Origin: Methanolobus halotolerans
Lineage (GTDB): Archaea > Halobacteriota > Methanosarcinia > Methanosarcinales > Methanosarcinaceae
Assembly (NCBI RefSeq): GCF_004745425.1
Contig: NZ_PGGK01000006.1
Span: forward strand, 94,426 to 158,425
Reading direction: 5' to 3'
DNA length: 64,000 nt
Shown: piece by piece, positions 1 through 8,527 of the stretch
Position numbering within the stretch: the first letter of the stretch is position 1
Layout of the letters: each line of letters begins with the position of its first letter
The notes under the pieces: model-generated
Told to the model about the DNA's origin: nothing
Databases searched by the model: none
What the model saw: the letters and a program-made list of their open reading frames with translations, nothing else
Translations under genes and position numbers: made by a program

Positions 1-177
1 ATACCACTTTCAGATAAATATATGGAAGAAGAAAGCGTGAATACAATGGAAGAATATTTCCCACGAATCTATACAGTCATCCCGGGACTTGAAATAACAA
101 GCCTGACATCCAACTCCAATGGTGAGTTTGTTTTTGATGGAGTTGTTCCTCAAAAAGTGTCTGTGACTGAAAAGTAG
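1..177 (+). CDS. C-terminal end of an unidentified protein (partial)
   Basis: An open frame enters from the left edge and stops with TAG at 175-177, giving the last 58 residues. The tail reads like a short beta-rich segment (GLEITSLTSNSNGEF) and ends SVTEK. No start, signal peptide or family motif is visible, so I do not assign a function. It ends 15 bases before the radical SAM gene on the same strand, so the two may be co-transcribed. Confidence 0.5.
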   Translation: MPLSDKYMEEESVNTMEEYFPRIYTVIPGLEITSLTSNSNGEFVFDGVVPQKVSVTEK

Positions 178-192
178 ATTTGAGGTTTACAT

Positions 193-1473
193 TTGAAATA
201 TCTAATAATCAACGGGAACAAAGAAAAAATACCCGCGTTCCCGCATCATAAAGCTTACATCTACAGATCTAAGCAGTTCTTTTCAGCCAGAGGAATAGTC
301 ACTCATTTAACTATGGGTAATTTCCTTACTTTGAAAGAATTATATAAAGGATACAAAAATAAATGTTCTATTCCAAGGGTATTGCTGGTAGACCCTACGA
401 GTGATTGTAATTTAAGATGTAAAGGTTGCTGGTCTCAAGATTATGAAAGCGGCTATAATATTTCCTATGAAAAATTTGATGATATACTTAACCAGGCTGA
501 AAAGTTAGGGATCATGGATTGCTTAATGACTGGCGGTGAACCTTTACTGAGAAAAGATGATATCCTGAAATTATGCAAAAAACACAATCGTATGACATTT
601 GGAGCATTTACAAATGCTACTTTGATAGATGAAGGATTTGCCGATGAAATGGCAAAACTAGGAAACCTGAATGTTTTCATCAGTATTGAAGGAACAAAAG
701 AGGAAACAGATTTCAGAAGAGGATCAGGAGTTTATGATAAAGCGATCGAAGCTATGGATATTCTGAGATCCAGGGATATCGGATTTGCTTTTTCGGCCTG
801 CTATCATTCAAAAAACTATGAAACTATAGCCAGCGACGAATTTCTTGATCATATGCGTAAAAAAGGTGCATGGTTCGGATGGTTGTTCCAGTACATTCCC
901 GTGGGAAACAATGCCGATACTTCGCTTGTGTGTACTGCCGAGCAAAGAGCTTACGTGCAGGAAAAGGTCAGGGATTACTGCATAAAGCACGACTATGTAA
1001 TCATAGATTTCTGGAATAATGGACATTTGTCCTTTGGTTGCATCGGCGCAGGAGTTGGCTTTGCACATATCAATGCAAAGGGTGACGTTGAACCCTGTGC
1101 ATTCTGTCACTATTCCGATTCAAACATATACGAAGTATCGCTCGCCGAAGCTCTCAGATCTGAATTCTTTACTGCCTTTAGAAATGCTCAGCCATTTTCA
1201 CAAAATCCATTAAGACCCTGTCCATTAATAGATAATCCACAGTCAATAATTGATGTTGTTAAGGCAGGGGGAGCAAAATCAACCCACCTGGCAAACCCCG
1301 AATCTGCCGAAGACCTTGCCAGAAAAAGTTATGATAGGGCTAAAGAATGGGAAAAGTTATCTGATGATCTGTTTAAGAAAATGCCGGAGCATAACAGGAA
1401 AAATTTTCCACTGTTTTTAAAGTACTCTGTTTTTAAGAAAGGAATAACCGATGGGAGAAGAAAAAAAGTTTAG
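193..1473 (+). CDS. Radical SAM protein with SPASM-like C-terminal domain
   Basis: A 426-residue radical SAM enzyme. The 4Fe-4S/SAM motif CNLRCKGC lies at residues 72-79 (C72, C76, C79). It is followed by the glycine motif TGGEP and typical radical SAM barrel sequence. The C-terminal third has a cysteine pattern like SPASM/twitch domains (CIGAG, then GDVEPCAFC, then RPCPLID), which suggests one or more auxiliary Fe-S clusters. The start is TTG at 193, chosen because GAGGT sits about 7 bases upstream and the frame extends no further. The 3' end overlaps the next gene by 23 bases, so they are translationally coupled. The substrate is unknown; peptide, lipid or small-molecule modification are all possible. 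Confidence 0.82.
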   Translation: MKYLIINGNKEKIPAFPHHKAYIYRSKQFFSARGIVTHLTMGNFLTLKELYKGYKNKCSIPRVLLVDPTSDCNLRCKGCWSQDYESGYNISYEKFDDILNQAEKLGIMDCLMTGGEPLLRKDDILKLCKKHNRMTFGAFTNATLIDEGFADEMAKLGNLNVFISIEGTKEETDFRRGSGVYDKAIEAMDILRSRDIGFAFSACYHSKNYETIASDEFLDHMRKKGAWFGWLFQYIPVGNNADTSLVCTAEQRAYVQEKVRDYCIKHDYVIIDFWNNGHLSFGCIGAGVGFAHINAKGDVEPCAFCHYSDSNIYEVSLAEALRSEFFTAFRNAQPFSQNPLRPCPLIDNPQSIIDVVKAGGAKSTHLANPESAEDLARKSYDRAKEWEKLSDDLFKKMPEHNRKNFPLFLKYSVFKKGITDGRRKKV

Positions 1474-2221
1474 TGCGGAATCTTACTATAAAAGTGAAAT
1501 TGCTGATTGGATTGTATTTGTTCATGGTTTCGGAGGTAGTGCAAGGACCTGGAAGAAGCAGATCGAGTTCTTTGCAAAGCACTATAACCTTCTTGTACTG
1601 GAGATGCACAAAGAAAAAAATAATGAGAATCTGAACCTTGATAAAGTATGTGGGTTCATAAATAATACATTGAACCAACACAATATCGAGAAGGCTCATT
1701 TTCTGAGCTCTTCGTTTAGTTCTCTAATATGCTTACGGCTTGCTGTGCTTTACCCGGAGAGAGTAAATTCATTGATTATGAGTGGGGGAATTATCAAGTT
1801 CAATTTCAAAACGAGATTTCTACTTTCCCTAGCAGTTGTTTCAAAAAGATGGGTTAATTACATGATTCTCTACAGATTTTTCGCCTATATCATACTTCCT
1901 AAAAAGAATCATGCAAGATCGCGGAGTATATTTATAAAGGAAGCAAAAAAGCTGGGTTATGCTGAATTTTGTAAATGGGTTGACATAATCCCGCAAACAG
2001 AAAAAAGTTTAACTTGGTTAGATGGCATAAATGATGAAATCAAGATCCTCTATGTTTCAGGAAAACAGGACTATCTTTTTCTAAAAAACACTCTGAAATA
2101 CAGTAAGAAAATGCCCAACTCTCAGATTGAAATAATTGAAAATTGCGGACATGTATGTTCAATTGAACAATATGATAGGTTCAACAGTATCGTTTTTAAA
2201 TATTTGAACCAAACAGCATAG
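1451..2221 (+). CDS. Alpha/beta hydrolase fold protein
   Basis: A 256-residue alpha/beta hydrolase. HGFGG at residues 25-29 is the oxyanion-hole loop. The nucleophile elbow is SSSFS at 86-90 with S88 as likely nucleophile, so both usual glycines of G-x-S-x-G are replaced by serine. GKQDYLF supplies the acid and CGHVCSIEQ near residue 240 the histidine. A basic, aromatic lid region lies around residues 115-165. The gene starts inside the end of the radical SAM gene, so the hydrolase probably acts on the product or precursor of that enzyme. The substrate (ester, thioester or amide) cannot be read from sequence. Confidence 0.75.
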   Translation: MGEEKKFSAESYYKSEIADWIVFVHGFGGSARTWKKQIEFFAKHYNLLVLEMHKEKNNENLNLDKVCGFINNTLNQHNIEKAHFLSSSFSSLICLRLAVLYPERVNSLIMSGGIIKFNFKTRFLLSLAVVSKRWVNYMILYRFFAYIILPKKNHARSRSIFIKEAKKLGYAEFCKWVDIIPQTEKSLTWLDGINDEIKILYVSGKQDYLFLKNTLKYSKKMPNSQIEIIENCGHVCSIEQYDRFNSIVFKYLNQTA

Positions 2222-2412
2222 AAACTTTGCTTTTTTCTCCTGAAAACTTAAATATTAATGATCTACCTGGAATTACTGAGCAACCTGTTCAGATAAGATG
2301 CTTAGAGATTCTTAAAATGCGTTGCAATTCCTGTTCCACATTTATCATAATTAGAAGATTAACAGGCTGAATAGTTATAGAAGCAGAAAAAGGGAAATTA
2401 AAGCCGGAATTT

Positions 2413-2862
2413 TCAGTCATCATCATTTCCTGGTGCTTGATCTATTGTAGAAACCAATTTACGGTATTTTCCCGGAGTAATCCTGTTATTCCATCCTACA
2501 AAATTGTATAGAATTTCAAAATCCTCCTTCGGAAATCTCATAACGAAATCCCGGAAGAAAATATCCTTTCTGACCAGTGCCTCATCCTTTTCCAGGAACC
2601 ATAGAAGGATTGCAAATGCTGCCATTTCCGAACCTTCCGAATCATCACCCCAGTGAAATTCGTTCATAGTTCGGGAAATATTATGCTCGTCCAGTATTTC
2701 AGGGGTAACAGGGGAACCGTAGATGAATAGTTCTTTAGTTCCCCATATTCCTCTGACTTCAAGTCCTCTGCCATTTATTTTAGACATACGTGCACTTTTT
2801 TCGTCTACCACAGCATCCAGTATATCAAGAACTTTGTCTGCGATGATACTAATGATCCCCAT
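2413..2862 (-). CDS. DUF6166-like hypothetical protein
   Basis: 149 residues. After a short amphipathic N-terminus it has the pattern RGIWGTKELFIYG, then NEFHWGDDSEGSEMAAFAILLWFL, then FRDFVMRFPKEDF. This resembles the DUF6166 family, which has the same order of beta hairpin, WG-x-GS turn and helix. The function of that family is unknown. The ATG is supported by AGGAGA five bases upstream. It stands alone, convergent with the hydrolase gene and followed by a 110-base spacer to the AIM24 gene on the same strand. The family call is from memory of the pattern, so it is moderate. Confidence 0.6.
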   Translation of the reverse strand: MGIISIIADKVLDILDAVVDEKSARMSKINGRGLEVRGIWGTKELFIYGSPVTPEILDEHNISRTMNEFHWGDDSEGSEMAAFAILLWFLEKDEALVRKDIFFRDFVMRFPKEDFEILYNFVGWNNRITPGKYRKLVSTIDQAPGNDDD

Positions 2863-2972
2863 ATTTTCTCCTGAAGTCAGATTATTGTCTTTACATCCAC
2901 CTTGGTTCTGAACTCTTCCATAATGACACTAACTTATCAAAAATAAGAAGCATCTTAAATTTCTAAAATTTC

Positions 2973-3824
2973 TTATGTGGAATTGTCTCTGTTATATGTC
3001 GCAGCAGCCAGAGACTGAATATTACTTGCAGAAATTGATTTGTAAATCGGTTGTGTTGGTGCAAGCCACACAGCCCCTGACCCTTCAAATGTCTGTAACA
3101 TACCTTCACCGGAAGTTAGTTTACCTGCAATCCCCTTACCTGAACTCTCGATCCTGAAATTTACAGAATCTGATCTTAAAAGCGCAAAGTTTCCGTCTAC
3201 CTGGAGCCTTTCATCTTTAAGTTCATATTTCAGTATCTCGGACATTGGAACAGGACTCTCCAGTATACATATACCTGTGCCACTGATTTTTGTCTGGAAC
3301 CAGCCCTCACCGCCGAACAATCCTGAACTTATGTTCTTCTGGCTTGCCACACCAACCACCAGACTTGATTCGGCACAGTAGAACAGACCCTTATCCACAA
3401 TAATAGAGCCATTCTTGAGAGTGACTATGAGAAAGTGACTGAAACTTGGCTCCAGGAATACTTCCCCCACACCCCTGTAAAGGGGGTTAAAAGCTGCCTC
3501 ATTTGTAAGCTTTTTCTTGATCATCTTTTTTGCAATACCACCCACACCACCAAGGTTAGCATCACATACGATATTCCCTTTGTGAAATTGAAGAGCACCG
3601 GGCTCGACTATGACCCCACCATCATTCAGTGTTATCTTTATCTGTTTGAGTGACATACCCGATTTCTGAACATAATAAAGGTTCTTTGCAAGCCCCGTAT
3701 CTTCACTTCCGGTCAGAGAATCATACTGAAGTATCTCTGCCTTGAAGTTTTCTTTATCAATACTATCAAGGACTGTAATGTTACTGTAGAAATTAGTTTC
3801 TGCTATGATATCACATCCATACAA
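2973..3824 (-). CDS. AIM24 family (TIGR00266-like) protein
   Basis: 283 residues, rich in beta strand and glycine turns, with the AIM24 features: an early FKAEIL...LYYVQKSG segment, GVIVEPGALQFHKG, a central GGEGWFQTKISGTG repeat and the late GEGMLQTFEGSGAVWLAP. Archaeal and bacterial members are cytoplasmic or membrane-associated trimeric beta-barrel proteins of unknown role. The longest frame starts with TTG at 3824, but homology to the domain begins only near residue 28, so the true start may lie downstream. The gene is divergent from the histidine kinase across a 680-base spacer. Confidence 0.75.
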   Translation of the reverse strand: MYGCDIIAETNFYSNITVLDSIDKENFKAEILQYDSLTGSEDTGLAKNLYYVQKSGMSLKQIKITLNDGGVIVEPGALQFHKGNIVCDANLGGVGGIAKKMIKKKLTNEAAFNPLYRGVGEVFLEPSFSHFLIVTLKNGSIIVDKGLFYCAESSLVVGVASQKNISSGLFGGEGWFQTKISGTGICILESPVPMSEILKYELKDERLQVDGNFALLRSDSVNFRIESSGKGIAGKLTSGEGMLQTFEGSGAVWLAPTQPIYKSISASNIQSLAAATYNRDNST

Positions 3825-4506
3825 AGAACAGCATTAATAGTTTTAAGTTGCTGCTTTAATAATATATTAATTATATATGCTACAAAAATATATCTAATCA
3901 GTATTGATCCAACTACAAAGCCATCCATTTTTTATCATATTCTTCTATTCAATAAAAGGTTCTTACAGATTAAAGTAACAATCATCTCATGTGGTTCCAG
4001 CTTCTGACTACATTGAGCTGAATACTATGACTATGAAAGCCAGATATTTGCATAATACAACACAACGAACCAGACAAGTGTCCATATTCATGTTGAAGTC
4101 ACGGGCACAAACAAATGGTGGGTCGGTGGCTGGAGATTCAACACATACAAGGATACAATAAGAGTCCAGATAAACGTTCACAGGATGGATGGATTGCAGC
4201 AGATTGAAGCATGGCTATCGGAGAAGGGGTCTACGATGAATACCAATAGAACAAAATACATAGAGACTATTGTCATCAAACAATGCTTAAAAAACGAGAT
4301 GCCCCATTGCAAAATATAATTCAGTACCATAAAAAAGTATTCAGAATGAACCACGAGGATTTCTTCTCCCTCTCCCTGGGCACCAAAAAAGAACTGCAAT
4401 CCTATCGTTTGACACTGATCGATAATTTTATTTTTAAAGGCTATCTGAGTGCTGCCGGAAATAAAAGCTGTATTAGCTCACTCAACAATATGGATGGGGG
4501 TCAATT
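3825..4506. other. Spacer with probable degraded coding remnant
   Basis: 682 bases between divergent genes. 3839-3880 is very AT-rich and holds TATA-like sequence suited to the AIM24 gene. From about 4066 to 4323 an open plus-strand frame lacks a good start; it reads HIHVEVTGTNKWWVGGW and later RVQINVHRMDGLQQ, which looks protein-like. An adjacent frame just upstream is also open, as expected for a frameshifted remnant. TTTATTTTTAAAGG at about 4428-4441 is a candidate TATA box for the kinase, and GGGGGTCA just before 4507 is its ribosome binding site. Confidence 0.4.
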
Positions 4507-6501
4507 ATGCAAAATTCAGTAATATCCCATCAAAATTCATGGTTGATATATCCACTATTTGCTACCTTTGTAATTATATGGTTCTTTGTCTTTCCGTTGA
4601 AATTTCCATTTGATACCGATGACATTGTGATTGAGGGGCTGTATTTTTTCGCAGCACTTGCATCGTTCTTCCTGATTAGGCAGTTGCAGATTCCGATACT
4701 CTCAATTGGATGGTCTCTTTTCACCTTCGGACTTCTGATAAACCTGCTAGATGAATTCACATCCGAACCCGATATCATCAGCACAGTGATCGAAGGAATA
4801 ATAACCACAGCCGGGCTGGTTATTATTGCTTTTGGATTTTATTCGGTTTTTACGAAAATCGATAAGGGTGAAAACGAATTGCATGCCACCAATCAACAGC
4901 TCCGGACCGAAGTTGTGCAGCGCAAGCAGGCGAAGAAAGACCTGAGAGAAACTTCCAATATCTTAGAGACAATGCTGGATCAATTGCAAGATGTAGTAGC
5001 TATCCAGAAACCAGACCTTACAATAGTACGCTATAATCAAGCGGGTTATGAATTGCTGAACATGTCGTCCGAGAATGCAATAGGTAAGAAATGTTATGAA
5101 CTGATTGGGCGCGAAAAAGAATGCGAAAATTGTCAGACAAATAAGGCTCTGAAAAGCAAAACGATCGAGATTACAGAAAGATATCTACCTGAACTTGATA
5201 AGTACATAAAAGCAACAAGCAATCCAATATTAGGTGACGATGGAGAAGTTCTCTTCATCGTGGAACAACTCCAGGATATCACAGAGTGTAAGCGTGTTGA
5301 AGAAGAACTTACACAGGCCAAAAAAAATGCTGAAGGCGCTAATAGAGCCAAGTCTGAATTCATAGCCAACATGAGCCATGAACTCCGTACCCCTATGAAT
5401 GCGATTATCGGCTTTAACGAACTACTGCTGGAAACAAAGTTAACCGAAGAACAATGCCACTATGTAGAAATTGTTCAGAGAAGCGGGAAAACATTACTTC
5501 ATATCATTGAAGACATACTTGATTTCTCAAAGATAGAGGCAGGGAAGCTCGAACTGGAAGTACTGGACTTCGATCTGTTGAATTTGCTGGAAGATTTTAT
5601 AGACATCATGACCCTACGTGCACAAAACAAAGGGTTGGAACTGTTCTACAATGTTGATCCGGAGGTACCTTCACTGCTCTGTGGAGATCCGGGCCGTTTA
5701 CTTCAGGTATTGACCAATCTGACAGGAAATGCTATTAAATTCACTTCAATGGGAGAGGTGGCAATCCACGTCTCAGTAGAATCACGGGAATATAATACTG
5801 TCCTGCTACATTTTTCAGTGAGAGACACAGGTATCGGCGTTCCCGAAGACAAGACGGAACTGATATTTCAAAAGTTCACCCAGGCGGATGCTTCGGATAC
5901 CCGCAGATTCGGAGGGACTGGCTTAGGTCTTGCAATCTCCAAGCAACTGGTCGAGATGATGGGTGGAGACATTGGTATGAGCAGCCAAGTTGAAAAAGGT
6001 TCAGTGTTCTGGTTTACCCTGCAGTTTGAAAAGCAAGTCAAACCAGAACATGAAGAAAAGGTTGAACAGAAGAATTTACTGCGAAAGCGTAGCTATGATC
6101 TAAATATCCTGTTGGCTGAGGATGATACCAGTAACAGGGAATTGGTTCAAGTGATGCTAAAAAAACTGGGCTTTAATGCAGATACTGTTGTAAATGGCGA
6201 AGAAGCCATAAAGCTCCTTGAGACAAAACAGTATGATCTGGTGTTTATGGACGTTCAGATGCCAGAGATGGATGGACTGGAAGCTACTAAGATAATCCGA
6301 AGTCCGGAATCCAGAGTAATCAGCAAGGACATACCTATAGTAGCATTGACAGCACACGCTATGGAGGGTGATAAAGAACGTTTTATTGAAATTGGTATGG
6401 ATGATTATATCTCAAAACCGGTTTCGTTAAAGGAACTTGGAGAAATGCTGGAGAAGTGGAATCACATTATGCTTAAAGGTAGAGAAACGTCTCAACATTG
6501 A
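4507..6501 (+). CDS. Membrane-anchored hybrid sensor histidine kinase
   Basis: 664 residues. Four hydrophobic segments lie at about 11-32, 40-58, 63-82 and 93-114. A coiled linker follows, then a PAS domain at about 150-265 that contains a CENC pair. The HisKA domain has phosphoacceptor H291 in NMSHELRTPMN. The ATPase domain shows the N box (NLTGNAIKFT), DTGIGVPE and GGTGLGLAIS. A C-terminal receiver domain has ILLAEDD and phosphoacceptor D582 in FMDVQMPEMDG, with the conserved K in YISKP. No output domain and no neighbouring response regulator are present, so the phosphate must pass to a distant partner. The PAS cysteines could bind a cofactor, but this is speculation. Confidence 0.92.
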   Translation: MQNSVISHQNSWLIYPLFATFVIIWFFVFPLKFPFDTDDIVIEGLYFFAALASFFLIRQLQIPILSIGWSLFTFGLLINLLDEFTSEPDIISTVIEGIITTAGLVIIAFGFYSVFTKIDKGENELHATNQQLRTEVVQRKQAKKDLRETSNILETMLDQLQDVVAIQKPDLTIVRYNQAGYELLNMSSENAIGKKCYELIGREKECENCQTNKALKSKTIEITERYLPELDKYIKATSNPILGDDGEVLFIVEQLQDITECKRVEEELTQAKKNAEGANRAKSEFIANMSHELRTPMNAIIGFNELLLETKLTEEQCHYVEIVQRSGKTLLHIIEDILDFSKIEAGKLELEVLDFDLLNLLEDFIDIMTLRAQNKGLELFYNVDPEVPSLLCGDPGRLLQVLTNLTGNAIKFTSMGEVAIHVSVESREYNTVLLHFSVRDTGIGVPEDKTELIFQKFTQADASDTRRFGGTGLGLAISKQLVEMMGGDIGMSSQVEKGSVFWFTLQFEKQVKPEHEEKVEQKNLLRKRSYDLNILLAEDDTSNRELVQVMLKKLGFNADTVVNGEEAIKLLETKQYDLVFMDVQMPEMDGLEATKIIRSPESRVISKDIPIVALTAHAMEGDKERFIEIGMDDYISKPVSLKELGEMLEKWNHIMLKGRETSQH

Positions 6502-6552
6502 GTCTCTGATTGCTCCCAAGAGCAAATAATAAAATTTTTACAACAGGAAAAC

Positions 6553-6637
6553 GCTGAGGGAGAGATTCGAACTCTCGCAGCGCGTGAGCACTACCGGTTT
6601 TCAAGACCGGCGCCGTAGTCCACTTGGCTACCTCAGC
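6553..6637 (-). tRNA. tRNA-Ser (anticodon UGA)
   Basis: The minus strand folds as a class II tRNA. The 7-bp acceptor stem is GCTGAGG/CCTCAGC. The anticodon stem CCGGT/ACCGG encloses loop CTTGAAA (anticodon TGA). A long variable arm precedes the T arm GAGAG-TTCGAAT-CTCTC. The discriminator is G, as expected for serine, and CCA is not encoded. No intron is present. The gene is convergent with the histidine kinase. Confidence 0.96.
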
Positions 6638-6735
6638 ATGTCGGATGGATTTACCTAAACAGCACACTTGAATATAAGGGTTTTGACTCAAAAACAATGC
6701 TTAGTTAACGCAAAAGAATGTAGGGAAGAGAGGTC

Positions 6736-7503
6736 TTATTCCTCACTCTCTTCCTCTTCTGTGGTTTCTGCTTCGGAGTTTTCTTCAGCAGGTACTTCTA
6801 CTATGTCCTCTGCTCCCATCTCTGGTGGCACATAGGGGTGCTTTTCAACGAATTCCAGGTTGGGGATGCCAAGTCTGTCTATAAGTTCTGTGGCTATGTT
6901 CACTTTTGTAACAAGCCATCTCTGGTTGAAGCTGAGCTCGATCGGAGTAACGATCCTGATGAGGTCGTCTGTGATCTCGGTCTCGATATCCTCCAGACCT
7001 GTGTAGAGTGCGACAAGGCCTTTTACCTTCTCTGTATTATCCTCTACCTTCTCCTCGATAGTGTAGTCGTACTGGACTTCCTTGCCTGCAAGAGCATGGT
7101 TGAAATCAACACGTACTCTGCGGCCTATTATCTGGGAAATCACACCACGCTTACCGTTAACTTCCACTGGCATTCCAGGGTATGGGTTCTTGTCCTTGAA
7201 CTGATCCTTCAGTTTGGTGACCGACAGGGTCTCCACAAGAGCAGGGTTGTGTGCGCCGAATGCCTTCTCAGGAGGAACGGTAAGGGTGCCTGTGTATCCA
7301 GGCTCCTTACCTTCGAAATCCTCGTCAAGACCCTTGATGGTCTGGCCTGAGCCTACAACTACAACATCTCCGCCGTAAACTCCGCGGGGATTATATATGC
7401 CATTTTCTTTTGCCAGCTGCTCGTCGGTAGTATCAAAGACCATGTCGTCATCGAACTTTCCAGTGTACTGTATCTTTATGAAATCGCCTTTCTCAATTGC
7501 CAA
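6736..7503 (-). CDS. FKBP-type peptidyl-prolyl cis-trans isomerase, long archaeal form
   Basis: A cytoplasmic prolyl isomerase and chaperone of the SlyD-like long archaeal FKBP type. The FKBP core begins with AIEKGDFIKIQYTG and contains VFDTT, VGSGQTIKGLDE and the PPEKAFG motif. An insert-in-flap region with GMPVEVNGKRG and VDFNHALAGK follows. A C-terminal archaeal extension ends in an acidic tail (TTEEEESEE). I chose TTG at 7503 because family members start with a residue or two before AIEKGDF. The frame stays open to a TTG at 7599, directly after the stop of the upstream gene, giving 287 residues if that start is used. The extra 32 residues are unlike the family and AT-rich. Confidence 0.88.
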   Translation of the reverse strand: MAIEKGDFIKIQYTGKFDDDMVFDTTDEQLAKENGIYNPRGVYGGDVVVVGSGQTIKGLDEDFEGKEPGYTGTLTVPPEKAFGAHNPALVETLSVTKLKDQFKDKNPYPGMPVEVNGKRGVISQIIGRRVRVDFNHALAGKEVQYDYTIEEKVEDNTEKVKGLVALYTGLEDIETEITDDLIRIVTPIELSFNQRWLVTKVNIATELIDRLGIPNLEFVEKHPYVPPEMGAEDIVEVPAEENSEAETTEEEESEE

Positions 7504-7599
7504 ATCGATCAACTCTATTAATCTGTCATTATTTAGAAGTGGTATTACCTGCTCGCTATACTCATATGTCTTTAAGAACCTTTTGCCAGTAAAAGACAA

Positions 7600-8346
7600 T
7601 CAGAAGTATACCTTTGAAGCAACCTCGAGTATAGAATCCCTGCAATCACCCTTAACAAGGATAAGATGTGAACCCGAGTCCATCAACTCGCTGAACCCTG
7701 GACATAAATTTGAAAACGGAACCCGGTCATCAGACCAGATTATCCGCCTGTAGTGACTGAGATCCCCAAATCCTTCCCTGTATTTGTAATTCTCCCGTAC
7801 CTTGCCTATAAAAGCAATACCTTCGCTTTCTATAGGAAGCACCACAGTATCATATATTCTCATACCGCTGACAAAATGGAATATCTCACCTGACCATTTG
7901 TCAAGCACAGCAGGATCAAGTTCCGCCAGTTTAGCGATTATCATTTCCTTGATGAACTCAAGCTTCTCAAACTCATCGAACTTCTGCATTGTCTCGGAGA
8001 ACTGCTTCATTTCTTCATCAAAATTCTTCAGTTTGCGATTCAGGCTCCTCATTTTTTTAACAACTTCAGGTCTCTGTTCCTCTTTACCGTGATCAAGTTT
8101 TTTGACTGCTTCATCAAACTCTTTCCTGAACCTGCGGTCAAAATCCCTGAACTTATCCCCCATCAAATGGTATTGTTTGTGGTCATGAGGCAGGTTCCTG
8201 AACTCCTCGAGATCCTCTCCAAAATGGTCCAGTAAATGCAGGTTCAGGTCGAGTGAGATCACACCCTTCTCAAGGAAGAGCTGTTCACGATCTCTGTTGC
8301 GACCGGCACGTATTATCCACACATTGTTCCGATGTTCGTGTACCAT
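7600..8346 (-). CDS. EVE/restriction-like N-domain protein with coiled-coil insertion
   Basis: 248 residues, not firmly recognised. The start (NNVWIIRAGRNRDREQLFLEKGVISLD) resembles the opening of the PUA/EVE-like domain at the N-terminus of Mrr/McrB-type restriction proteins. The latter half (GMRIYDTVVLPIESEGIAFIGKV, then YKYREGF, then HYRRIIWSDD) matches the later strands of the same fold. Between them, residues of about 40-140 are a highly charged helix rich in F, K, E and D, probably a coiled coil. No nuclease or ATPase domain is present. The stop TGA at 7600-7602 abuts a TTG upstream of the FKBP gene, so the two may share a transcript. A nucleic-acid binding role is inference. Confidence 0.55.
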   Translation of the reverse strand: MVHEHRNNVWIIRAGRNRDREQLFLEKGVISLDLNLHLLDHFGEDLEEFRNLPHDHKQYHLMGDKFRDFDRRFRKEFDEAVKKLDHGKEEQRPEVVKKMRSLNRKLKNFDEEMKQFSETMQKFDEFEKLEFIKEMIIAKLAELDPAVLDKWSGEIFHFVSGMRIYDTVVLPIESEGIAFIGKVRENYKYREGFGDLSHYRRIIWSDDRVPFSNLCPGFSELMDSGSHLILVKGDCRDSILEVASKVYF

Positions 8347-8527
8347 ATCTTCTCACAGATGGATAGATGAATAATAGTTAGATATATCTAATAGAATGTG
8401 GTTTGTGATAAGCGTAATGCATGAGAACCTGCAACAGGGAGATTGCACAAGTTCTGACCTTTATGTAGCACCTGCATGAAAGATTTTATAGATCACCATT
8501 GTAGTTTAAAGTACACCACAAGATGAT

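Noticed and set aside
4283..4522. 79-codon frame just upstream of the histidine kinase
   Set aside because: It overlaps the kinase start and its ribosome site, has no family features and runs through the TATA-like region.
6838..7350. Plus-strand open frame of 170 codons across the FKBP gene
   Set aside because: It is the complement of a gene with clear FKBP motifs, has no ribosome site and no family features.
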